NCBI RefSeq assembly: GCF_030403745.1 | Contig: NZ_JAQMWP010000005.1 | Location: forward strand, 310,001 to 374,000 | From: Streptomyces sp. S.PB5 | GTDB lineage: Bacteria; Actinomycetota; Actinomycetes; Streptomycetales; Streptomycetaceae | Direction of reading: 5' to 3' | DNA: 64,000 bases | Part shown: positions 57,117-64,000 of the stretch, one piece after another | Position numbering within the stretch: the stretch's first letter is position 1 | Layout of the letters: the number at the start of each line of letters is the position of its first letter | Program-made: the position numbers and the translations under genes | The notes under the pieces: generated by a model | Seen by the model: the letters and a program-made list of their open reading frames with translations, nothing else | Databases searched by the model: none | Told to the model about the DNA's origin: nothing

Positions 57117-59342
57117 ATGCTTGGATCAACCCACGGCACCCTCACCACCGACTCCCGCCGGGCCCGGGTCATCGCTTGCGGCGAGCAACCCGGGCCCGCC
57201 GTCCACGGCAGGCCGGCCGAGGTCGACGACCTCGACGTCAGCGGCCGGCCGCTGTATGCCGACGTCCCCGATCTGGACCGCTTCTTCCGGCCGGAGGCGG
57301 TGGCGGTGATCGGCGCCTCGGACACCGAGGGCCGCCCGAACACCGGCGTCACCCGGCAGCTCCTCGGCTGGGCCGAACGCGTCGGCGCCCGTCTCCACCC
57401 CGTGCACCCCACCCGCCCGGCGGTCTTCGGCATCCCCTGCTCCCCTTCCGTCGCCGACCTGCCCGAGCAGGTCGATCTCGCCGTGCTGCTGGTGTCCGAC
57501 CCCCTTCCGGTGATCGAGGAACTGGCCGAGGCCAAGGTGAAGTTCGCGGTCGTCTTCGCCTCCGGTTTCGCGGAGATCGGCGACGAGGGCGCCGCCGCCC
57601 AGGCCCGTCTCGCCGCCGCCGTACGCCGGTCCGGGATGCGGCTGCTCGGCCCCAACACCAACCTCAACGCCTTCGAGGAGTTCCGCGAGGACCTCGACGG
57701 CCCGGCGATCGCCCTCATCACCCAGTCCGGGCACCAGGGCCGCCCCGTCTTCGCCCTCCAGGAACTCGGCATCCGCCTCTCCCACTGGGCGCCGACCGGC
57801 AACGAGGCCGACCTGGAGACCGCTGACTTCCTCTCCTACTTCGCCGAACAGCCCGAGGTGGGCGCGATCGCCTGTTACATCGAGGGACTGAAGGACGGCC
57901 GCTCCTTCCTCCTCGCCGCCGACCGGGCCGCCCGCCGCAAGGTGCCGGTGGTCGCGGTCAAGGTCGGCCGCACCGAGAGCGGCGCCCGCACGGCCGCCTC
58001 GCACACCGGCAAACTGACCGGCGCCGACGCGGTGGTGGACGCGGCGATGCGGCAGTACGGAGTGATCCGCGTCGACGGCCTCGACGAACTCCAGGACACC
58101 GCCGCCCTGTTGGCCCGCGCCCGCCCGCCGCACGCCGACGGGGTCGTCGTCTATTCGATCTCGGGCGGCACGGGCGCGCACTTCGCCGACCTGGCGACGG
58201 AGGCGGGACTGAGCCTGCCGGAGCTGTCGGAGGCCAAGCAGGCCGAGCTGCACCAGTGGATACCCGAGTACCTGAGCGTCGCCAACCCCGTCGACAACGG
58301 CGGCCATCCGGTGGGCGACTGGCGCGGCCGGAAGATCATCGACGCGATCCTCGACGACCCTTCGGTGGGCGTGCTGATCTGCCCGGTCACCGGCCCCTTC
58401 CCACCGCTCAGTGACCGGCTCGTCCAGGACCTGGTGGACGCGGCCGAGCGGACGGACAAGCTGGTCTGCGTGGTGTGGGGATCGCCGGTCGGCACCGAGC
58501 CGGCGTACCGGGAGGTCCTGCTCGGCTCCTCCCGGGTGGCCACCTTCCGCACCGTCGGGAACTGCATCACCGCGGTCCGCGCCTACCTCGACCACCACCG
58601 CTTCGTCACCGGCTACCGCTCCCCCCTCGACGAGGCCCCGCGCACCACCTCCCCCTCCTTCCGCAAGGCGCAGGCCCTGATGCGCCCGGGCCAGCAGCTG
58701 AGCGAGCACGCGGCGAAGCAGCTGCTGCGGGCCTACGGCATCCGGGTCCCGCGCGAACAGCTGGTGACGAGCGCGGCGGCGGCCGTACGGGCGGCGGGTC
58801 TGGTGGGCTACCCGGTGGTGATGAAGGCGTCCGGCGCGCAGATCGCCCACAAGACCGAGCTCGGCCTGGTGAAGATCGGCCTCACCTCCGCCAGCCAGGT
58901 CCGGGACGCCTACCGGGAGTTGACCGACATCGCCCGCTACGAGGGCGTCTCCCTGGACGGTGTCCTGGTCTGCCAGATGGTCGAGCGGGGCGTGGAGATG
59001 GTCGTCGGCGTCACCCACGACGATCTCTTCGGACCGACCGTGACGGTCGGGCTCGGCGGGGTCCTGGTGGAGGTGCTGCGCGACACCGCCGTACGCGTAC
59101 CGCCCTTCGGGGAGGAGCAGGCGCGGGCCATGTGCGGAGAACTGCGCGGGCGGGCCCTGCTGGACGGGGTCAGGGGGCGCCCCCCGGCGGATCTCGACGC
59201 GCTCGTCGAGGTCGTCCTGCGGGTGGAGCGCATGGCGCTGGAACTCGGCGGTGAGCTGGCCGAGTTGGACATCAATCCGCTGATGGTGCTGGAGCGCGGA
59301 CAGGGTGCGGTGGCGCTGGACGCGTTGGCGGTGTGCCGGTGA
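57117..59342 (+). CDS. ADP-forming acyl-CoA synthetase (ACD-like, CoA-binding + ATP-grasp)
   Basis: A 741-residue two-part ligase. The N-terminal CoA-binding Rossmann domain (RPEAVAVIGASDTEGRPNTG near residue 58), a succinyl-CoA-synthetase-like domain with the phospho-His segment ASHTGKLTGADAVVDAA (~294), and a C-terminal ATP-grasp domain (VGYPVVMKASGAQIAHKTEL, EGGELAELDINPLMV) are complete. It makes an acyl-CoA from acid, CoA and ATP with ADP release. The ATG at 57117 follows an AGGAG at longer spacing. It overlaps the crotonase gene by GTGA and is controlled by G1/G2. Confidence 0.88.
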   Translation: MLGSTHGTLTTDSRRARVIACGEQPGPAVHGRPAEVDDLDVSGRPLYADVPDLDRFFRPEAVAVIGASDTEGRPNTGVTRQLLGWAERVGARLHPVHPTRPAVFGIPCSPSVADLPEQVDLAVLLVSDPLPVIEELAEAKVKFAVVFASGFAEIGDEGAAAQARLAAAVRRSGMRLLGPNTNLNAFEEFREDLDGPAIALITQSGHQGRPVFALQELGIRLSHWAPTGNEADLETADFLSYFAEQPEVGAIACYIEGLKDGRSFLLAADRAARRKVPVVAVKVGRTESGARTAASHTGKLTGADAVVDAAMRQYGVIRVDGLDELQDTAALLARARPPHADGVVVYSISGGTGAHFADLATEAGLSLPELSEAKQAELHQWIPEYLSVANPVDNGGHPVGDWRGRKIIDAILDDPSVGVLICPVTGPFPPLSDRLVQDLVDAAERTDKLVCVVWGSPVGTEPAYREVLLGSSRVATFRTVGNCITAVRAYLDHHRFVTGYRSPLDEAPRTTSPSFRKAQALMRPGQQLSEHAAKQLLRAYGIRVPREQLVTSAAAAVRAAGLVGYPVVMKASGAQIAHKTELGLVKIGLTSASQVRDAYRELTDIARYEGVSLDGVLVCQMVERGVEMVVGVTHDDLFGPTVTVGLGGVLVEVLRDTAVRVPPFGEEQARAMCGELRGRALLDGVRGRPPADLDALVEVVLRVERMALELGGELAELDINPLMVLERGQGAVALDALAVCR

Positions 59343-60130
59343 CCGAGCTGACGTACACCGTGACCGACCAGGTCTCCTACCTCACGCTCAACCGGCCGGA
59401 GGCACTCAACGCCCTCACTCCCGGTGGGCGGGACCGGCTCATCGAGCTGCTGGCCGAGGCGTCGGCCGACCCGGAGGTGCGGGCGGTGGTCCTGACGGGA
59501 GCAGGCCGCGGCTTCTGCTCCGGAGCCGACCTCCGGGGCACCTCCGCCTCCGCCGCCGGCGAGCGGATCCCCGGGGACGTGGCCCGCACCCTCCGGCTGG
59601 GCGCGCAACGCCTGATCGCCGCCGTCCTGGACTGCGAGAAGCCGGTGATCGCGGCGGTGAACGGCACGGCGGCCGGGCTCGGCGCCCAACTCGCCCTCGC
59701 CTGCGACCTCGTACTGGCCGCGGAGTCGGCGAGGTTCATCGAGGTCTTCGTCCGCCGCGGGCTGGTCCCCGACGGTGGCGGCGCCTATCTCCTCCCCCGG
59801 CTGATCGGCCCGCAGCGGGCCAAGGAGCTGATGTTCTTCGGCGACGCGCTCACCGCCGCCGACGCCGAGCGCCTCGGCCTGGTCAACCGGGTCGTACCGG
59901 ACGGCGAGTTGGACAAGACGGCGCGCGAATGGGCGACCCGTCTCGCCGCCGGCCCGACCCGCGCCCTCGCCCTGACGAAACAGCTCGTCAACGCCTCCCT
60001 CGACACCGACCGGGCCACGGCCTTCGCGGCGGAGGCGGCCGCGCAGGAGATCAACATGACGACCGAGGACGCGCGGGAGGGGGTGGCGAGTTTCGTGGAG
60101 CGCAGGAGCGCCGAGTTCAAGGGGCGGTGA
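59339..60130 (+). CDS. Enoyl-CoA hydratase/isomerase (PaaG-like)
   Basis: A 263-residue crotonase. YLTLNRPEALNALTPGGRDR, GAGRGFCSGADLRGT and VNGTAAGLGAQLALACDLV are typical, but the first catalytic Glu place is Gln (GLGAQLA). FVRRGLVPDGGGAYLLPRLI carries an Asp and matches PaaG-type isomerases. It probably shifts a double bond or opens a ring on the CoA ester made by the upstream ligase, whose stop it overlaps. Confidence 0.88.
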   Translation: MTELTYTVTDQVSYLTLNRPEALNALTPGGRDRLIELLAEASADPEVRAVVLTGAGRGFCSGADLRGTSASAAGERIPGDVARTLRLGAQRLIAAVLDCEKPVIAAVNGTAAGLGAQLALACDLVLAAESARFIEVFVRRGLVPDGGGAYLLPRLIGPQRAKELMFFGDALTAADAERLGLVNRVVPDGELDKTAREWATRLAAGPTRALALTKQLVNASLDTDRATAFAAEAAAQEINMTTEDAREGVASFVERRSAEFKGR

Positions 60131-60136
60131 ACGGGC

Positions 60137-61072
60137 TCAGTCCCGGGTGAGGATCCGCAGGTCGCCCGCGTCCGGATCGCCGAACAGCACGAACAGCTCG
60201 GGGTCGTCCTCCGTACCGCCGATCGTCCAGAACGTCGGCTGCCCGCATCCGCTGCCGGTCTTCAGACCGACGCCGTCGCGGTCCAGGACCTCGTCCTTCC
60301 GGACCAGTTCCCAGGACCCGTCCCCCTCGCACACCTCATAGGCCGGGTCGGAGAGCCAGTCGTCGTGCTCCGACACGGCGGGAACCGCGGTCAGTTCGGC
60401 CCGCCCGCCCGGGTGCAGCCGCAGCACCGCGCCGTCCTCGTCGCGCCATACGCCGGTGAGCTCACCGGCGGACAGCCGCGGAGGCTCGTACTCCTCGACG
60501 AGGCCGGTCTCGGTGGCCAGGACGGCGCCCCCGAAGACGACCATGAACAGTACGAAGGACACACCCGCCGAGACGATCCAGGTCCCCGTGCATCCCCACG
60601 CGCGTTCCTTCGTACGGCTGGAGCGCCTGAAGTAGGCCACACCCAGCACGGGAAGGACGCCCAGGGACGCGAACACGGCGGCCGTGAGGCCGAGGGGCCA
60701 CCCCCACAGCAAAGCGGCGGCCGCGGCCCAGACCGCCCCGAGCACCGCCGCCCATGCCAGGTGCCACGCCCACTCGGGCCCCCGCACGTGGCGGACCGTG
60801 AGCCGGGCGAGCAGGGCGGCCGGCAGTGTCTGCACGCACGCGTGGAGCAGCCCGAGGAACGGCAGGTACAGGGGCGCGAGGAGAAGCAGACAGGCCAGTC
60901 CGAACGCGCCCCCTCCGGCGCCGTAGTCGTCGCCCGTGGTGACTTCGACGTACGAGATCAGGCCGACGGCAGGCAGCTGTGCCGCCCCCACCGCCGCGGC
61001 CGCGTGCACGGCGACCGAGTCCCAGGCCGACCGGGCCCGCCCGAGCTCCCGCCGTATGTCTCCCCACCCCAT
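60137..61072 (-). CDS. Polytopic membrane protein of unknown function
   Basis: A 311-residue protein with five or six hydrophobic segments in residues ~20-200 (one including WHLAWAAVLGAVWAAAAALL) and a C-terminal extracytoplasmic domain with GELTGVWRDEDGAVLRLHPG, a lipocalin/beta-barrel-like pattern, and two Cys. No family recognised. It is convergent with the crotonase (6-bp gap) and divergent from the flavin reductase at 61155. Confidence 0.65.
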   Translation of the reverse strand: MGWGDIRRELGRARSAWDSVAVHAAAAVGAAQLPAVGLISYVEVTTGDDYGAGGGAFGLACLLLLAPLYLPFLGLLHACVQTLPAALLARLTVRHVRGPEWAWHLAWAAVLGAVWAAAAALLWGWPLGLTAAVFASLGVLPVLGVAYFRRSSRTKERAWGCTGTWIVSAGVSFVLFMVVFGGAVLATETGLVEEYEPPRLSAGELTGVWRDEDGAVLRLHPGGRAELTAVPAVSEHDDWLSDPAYEVCEGDGSWELVRKDEVLDRDGVGLKTGSGCGQPTFWTIGGTEDDPELFVLFGDPDAGDLRILTRD

Positions 61073-61122
61073 GCCCGCAGCGTACGCAGCGGTTCTCCCC
61101 GGCCCCGCGCACCCCTTCCCAT

Positions 61123-61137
61123 CTGACGCACCGTCAG
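61123..61137. promoter_or_regulatory. Palindromic operator, site H
   Basis: CTGACG-CAC-CGTCAG, a perfect match, lies 17 bp before the flavin reductase start at 61155. Confidence 0.78.
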
Positions 61138-61154
61138 CTTCAATGGAGGATGTG

Positions 61155-61754
61155 ATGGGACAAGCAGGTATGGCCGAAGCCGCCGTCCGCTATCTGCGGT
61201 CGGCCGGGACGGTGGCGCCCGTGGAGCCGCTGCCCCGTCCCGAGCTGCGCTGTGTCCGCGAGGACGAGCGGGCTCCGGTCGGACAGACCGAGTTCCGCCG
61301 GGTGCTCGGCAACTTCGCGACGGGCGTGGCCGTTGTCACCTCACCCGCCGCCGACGGCGAGGACGGCCCCGCCGGCTTCGCCTGCCAGTCCTTCTCCTCC
61401 CTCTCCCTCGACCCACCCCTGGTCACCTTCATGGTCGGCCGTACGTCGTCGACCTGGCCCCGCATCGCCCGCGCCGGTGTCTTCTGCGTCAACGTCCTCG
61501 CCGCCCACCAGGGCGAGCTGTGCCGCGGCTTCGCGGTCAGCGGCACCGACAAGTTCGCGGGAGTCACCTTCGACGCGGCCCCGGCGACCGGCTCACCACG
61601 GCTCGCGGACACGCTCGCGTGGATCGACTGCACGATCCAGGCGGTGCACACGGGCGGGGACCATCTGATCGTGGTGGGGCGGGTGGAGGCGCTGGGGACA
61701 CCGGGCGACGAGGACCGGGCACCTCTGCTGTTCCACAAGGGGCGGTTCGTCTGA
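61155..61754 (+). CDS. Flavin reductase (HsaB-like)
   Basis: A 199-residue FMN/FAD reductase: EFRRVLGNFATGVAVVTSPA, GFACQSFSSLSLDPPLVTFM, SSTWPRIARAGVFCVNVL and a C-terminal LLFHKGRFV. It supplies reduced flavin to a two-component monooxygenase, like HsaB in actinobacterial steroid breakdown. The partner monooxygenase is not next to it. The ATG at 61155 is chosen because GGAGG lies 5 nt upstream; the ATG at 61143 overlaps that site. Confidence 0.85.
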   Translation: MGQAGMAEAAVRYLRSAGTVAPVEPLPRPELRCVREDERAPVGQTEFRRVLGNFATGVAVVTSPAADGEDGPAGFACQSFSSLSLDPPLVTFMVGRTSSTWPRIARAGVFCVNVLAAHQGELCRGFAVSGTDKFAGVTFDAAPATGSPRLADTLAWIDCTIQAVHTGGDHLIVVGRVEALGTPGDEDRAPLLFHKGRFV

Positions 61755-61764
61755 GCGGGACCGT

Positions 61765-63099
61765 TCAGGCCACCGCCGGGACCACCGCGGCCGGCCTGCG
61801 CCGGATCACCAGCGCCATCAGCGCCGCCGCCGCGCACAGCGCCCCGGACGCGTACCAGATCATGTCGTACTCACCGAAGACGTCCCGCACCACACCGCCG
61901 ACGAAGGCCACGAGCGCCGCTCCGACCTGGTGCGAGGCAAGGACCCAGCCGAAGACGATCGCGCTGTCGTCGCCGTAGTGCTCGCGGCACAGGGCGACGG
62001 TGGGCGGGACGGTGGCGACCCAGTCGAGGCCGTAGAAGACGATGAAGAAGAGCATCGGCGGGTGGACGCTCGGCCCGAGCAGCATGGGGAGGAACAGCAG
62101 TGAGATGCCGCGCAGGCCGTAGTACACGGCCAGCAGCCGGCGCGCGTCGAAGCGGTCGGTGAACCAGCCCGAGGCGATCGTGCCGACCACGTCGAACACC
62201 CCGATGACCGCGAGCAGCGAGGCCGCCGCCGTGACGGGCATGCCGTGGTCGTGGGCGGCGGGCACGAAGTGGGTCTGGATCAGGCCGTTGGTGGAGGCGC
62301 CGCAGATCGCGAAGGTGCCGGCGAGCAGCCAGAAGGGGCCGGTGCGGGCGGCCTTGAACAGCACGGTGACCGCGCGGCGGGCAGCGCCCGGGACGGGCTC
62401 CGGCTTGGGTACGAACTCCTTCGCCCCGTAGGGCTTCAGGCCGACGTCGGCCGGGTGGTCGCGCAGCAGCAGCCAGACGAAGGGGACGACGGCGAGGGCC
62501 GCCAGGGAGACCGTGACCGCGGCAGGGCGCCAGTCGTGTTTCTCCACGATCCAGGACAGCAGCGGCAGGAAGATCAGCTGGCCGGAGGCGGAGGCGGCGG
62601 TCAGGATGCCGGTGACCAGGCCGCGCCGCTCGGTGAACCAGCGGTTGGTGACCGTCGCCGCGAAGGCCAGCGCCATCGATCCGGAGCCCAGACCGACCAG
62701 CAGGCCCCAGCAGAGCAGCAGCTGCCAGGCCGCCGTCATCCACACCGTCAGGCCCGACCCGAGCGCGATGACGGTCAGCGCCACGGCGACGACCCGGCGG
62801 ATGCCGAAGCGGTCCATCAGCGCGGCGGCGAAGGGGGCGGTGAGCCCGTAGAGCGCGAGGTTGACCGAGACGGCCGCGCCGATCGTGCCGCGTGACCAGC
62901 CGTACTCCTGGTGCAGGGGGTCGATGAGCAGGCCGGGCAGGGAGCGGAAGGCGGCGGCGCCGATGATCGTCACGAAGGTGACGGCCGCGACGAACCAGGC
63001 TCGGTGCAGTGACACCATGCGGTTCCGCCGCGGGCGGGGACGTCGGGCGGACTGCGGCTTCGGCTCCGCAGTGGCTGCGGTATCGGTTGTCTGGGTCAC
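61765..63099 (-). CDS. MFS transporter (oxalate/formate or monocarboxylate-like)
   Basis: A 444-residue transporter with 12 predicted helices, LYGLTAPFAAALMDRFGIRR (motif A) between TM2 and TM3, TERRGLVTGILTAASASGQL and a second half starting near residue 245 with GPFWLLAGTFAICGAS. The layout fits the monocarboxylate/oxalate-type MFS group. Substrate unknown. The GTG at 63099 follows GGAAG. It ends 11 bp from the flavin reductase; no regulon palindrome is seen upstream. Confidence 0.85.
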   Translation of the reverse strand: MTQTTDTAATAEPKPQSARRPRPRRNRMVSLHRAWFVAAVTFVTIIGAAAFRSLPGLLIDPLHQEYGWSRGTIGAAVSVNLALYGLTAPFAAALMDRFGIRRVVAVALTVIALGSGLTVWMTAAWQLLLCWGLLVGLGSGSMALAFAATVTNRWFTERRGLVTGILTAASASGQLIFLPLLSWIVEKHDWRPAAVTVSLAALAVVPFVWLLLRDHPADVGLKPYGAKEFVPKPEPVPGAARRAVTVLFKAARTGPFWLLAGTFAICGASTNGLIQTHFVPAAHDHGMPVTAAASLLAVIGVFDVVGTIASGWFTDRFDARRLLAVYYGLRGISLLFLPMLLGPSVHPPMLFFIVFYGLDWVATVPPTVALCREHYGDDSAIVFGWVLASHQVGAALVAFVGGVVRDVFGEYDMIWYASGALCAAAALMALVIRRRPAAVVPAVA

Positions 63100-63170
63100 G
63101 ACATAGAGCTTCCGGCCTGCGGTCACCTCGATCGAGTGGCCCGAAGGCCAGCATTCGCTAGGATCGGGCC

Positions 63171-64000
63171 ATGACCACGGAACGGGACACCGAGGACGCC
63201 TTCCGCCCGCACCGCGTCGTCGTCCTCGCCATGGACGGTGCGCTCCCCTTCGAGCTGGGCATCCCGCACCGCATCTTCGGCCGTCCCAAGGACGCGCTCG
63301 GTCGGCACCTCTACGAGGTCGTCACCTGCTCGATCCGGCCGCCGGGCCCGGTCCGCACGGACTCGGACTTCGACATCATGGTCCCGAACGGCCCCGAGAT
63401 CCTGGCCACCGCCGACACGGTGATCGTCCCGGCGTCCTACGAGTTCGGCCCGGTCTACGAGGAGGGCGTCCTCACCCCCGAGCTCGCCGCCGCCCTCGCC
63501 CACCTCCGCCCCGGCACCCGCCTCGCCTCCATCTGCACCGGCGTCTACGTCCTCGCCGCCGCCGGCTGTCTCGACGGCCGCCCCGCCACCACGCACTGGG
63601 CGGACGCCGAGCGTCTCCAACGCCTCTTCCCGCGGATCAAGGTCGACGCGGACGTGTTGTACGTCGACGACGGCGACGTCCTCACCTCCGCGGGCGTCGC
63701 CGCCGGTGTCGACCTGTGCCTGCACATGGTGCGCCGCGACCACGGCACCGCGGTCGCCAACGCCGTGGCCCGCCGTACGGTCGTACCGCCGCACCGCGAG
63801 GGCGGTCAGGCGCAGTACATCCAGCGTCCGGTGCCGGAGCCCCAGCTGGCCACCACGACCACCGCCCGCGCCTGGGCCCTGGGCCGGCTCCACGAGCCGA
63901 TCCAGCTGCGGGACATGGCCGAGCGGGAAGCGATGTCGGTCCGCACCTTCACCCGCCGCTTCCGCGAGGAGGTCGGGATCAGCCCCGGCCAGTGGCTCAC
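63171..64000 (+). CDS. GlxA-type regulator (DJ-1/PfpI domain + AraC HTH), partial
   Basis: The gene begins at ATG 63171 and runs off the window after 276 codons. Residues ~15-185 form a DJ-1/PfpI domain (RVVVLAMDGALPFELGIPHR, ASICTGVYVLAAAGCLDGRP with the elbow Cys). The last visible part, DMAEREAMSVRTFTRRFREE with VGISPGQWL, is the first half of an AraC HTH. Such regulators respond to small metabolites. It is divergent from the MFS gene with a 71-bp gap and may control it. Confidence 0.88.
   Translation, partial: MTTERDTEDAFRPHRVVVLAMDGALPFELGIPHRIFGRPKDALGRHLYEVVTCSIRPPGPVRTDSDFDIMVPNGPEILATADTVIVPASYEFGPVYEEGVLTPELAAALAHLRPGTRLASICTGVYVLAAAGCLDGRPATTHWADAERLQRLFPRIKVDADVLYVDDGDVLTSAGVAAGVDLCLHMVRRDHGTAVANAVARRTVVPPHREGGQAQYIQRPVPEPQLATTTTARAWALGRLHEPIQLRDMAEREAMSVRTFTRRFREEVGISPGQWL

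Overview
The window is high-GC chromosomal DNA from a streptomycete or close actinomycete. The evidence is the very high G+C with strong third-position bias, frequent GTG starts and 4-bp GTGA overlaps, an AfsR/SARP-type regulator, an FO synthase for coenzyme F420, twin-arginine secreted enzymes, a WhiJ-like HTH (DUF5753)/DUF397 set, and a secreted bacterial phospholipase A2. No rRNA, tRNA, CRISPR array or recognisable insertion sequence was seen.

Layout. 0-5.2 kb: tail of a DUF5753 regulator, a DUF397 protein, a divergent pair (barrel protein/SDR), a sodium:solute symporter and an ADP-ribosylglycohydrolase-fold protein. 5.2-8.6 kb: a four-gene module (secreted cationic protein, small three-helix membrane protein, ABC ATPase, ABC permease) that resembles a bacteriocin locus. 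8.7-20.2 kb: STAND-TPR ATPase, small membrane and envelope proteins, peptidase E, FO synthase, an F420 luciferase-like enzyme, a secreted PHP metallohydrolase and a frameshifted Ddn-type protein. 20.2-25.3 kb: a gene graveyard of chimeric, frameshifted and truncated remnants around one intact hydrolase. 25.3-32.7 kb: two catabolic operons. 32.9-38.9 kb: SARP regulator, a 66-aa repeat peptide, a broken DUF5753 gene, an AbiEi/DUF559-like gene bracketed by two palindromic elements, and phospholipase A2. 39-64 kb: acyl-CoA ligases, lipid-transfer-type thiolases, DUF35 proteins, crotonases, an acyl-CoA dehydrogenase, a TetR regulator and a flavin reductase, mixed with a PQQ-propeller kinase, a PdxH-like oxidase, two flavoenzymes, an MFS transporter and a partial GlxA-type regulator.

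How it works together. Ten copies of a 15-bp palindrome, CTGACGnnnCGTCAG, lie in eight promoter regions spread over 60 kb. All eight precede enzymes of one chemical type: SDRs, aldehyde dehydrogenase, two amidohydrolases, two LLM oxidoreductases, a FadD3-like ligase, an ADP-forming ligase, Ltp thiolases with DUF35 partners, crotonases, an acyl-CoA dehydrogenase and an HsaB-like flavin reductase. I read this as a scattered regulon for CoA-dependent breakdown of a steroid- or terpenoid-like alicyclic compound, probably controlled by a TetR repressor, with the TetR gene at 47243 as best local candidate. Cofactor F420 is a second theme (FbiC, three LLM proteins, two Ddn-like proteins, one PPOX-like protein).

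Other unusual items are a four-copy family of ~77-bp palindromic elements with 19-bp terminal inverted repeats, a peptide with four PxNTHVT repeats beside a TPR-containing SARP regulator, two minisatellites starting at stop codons, and several decayed genes. Functions are assigned by reading motifs and family resemblance from memory; no database search was run.
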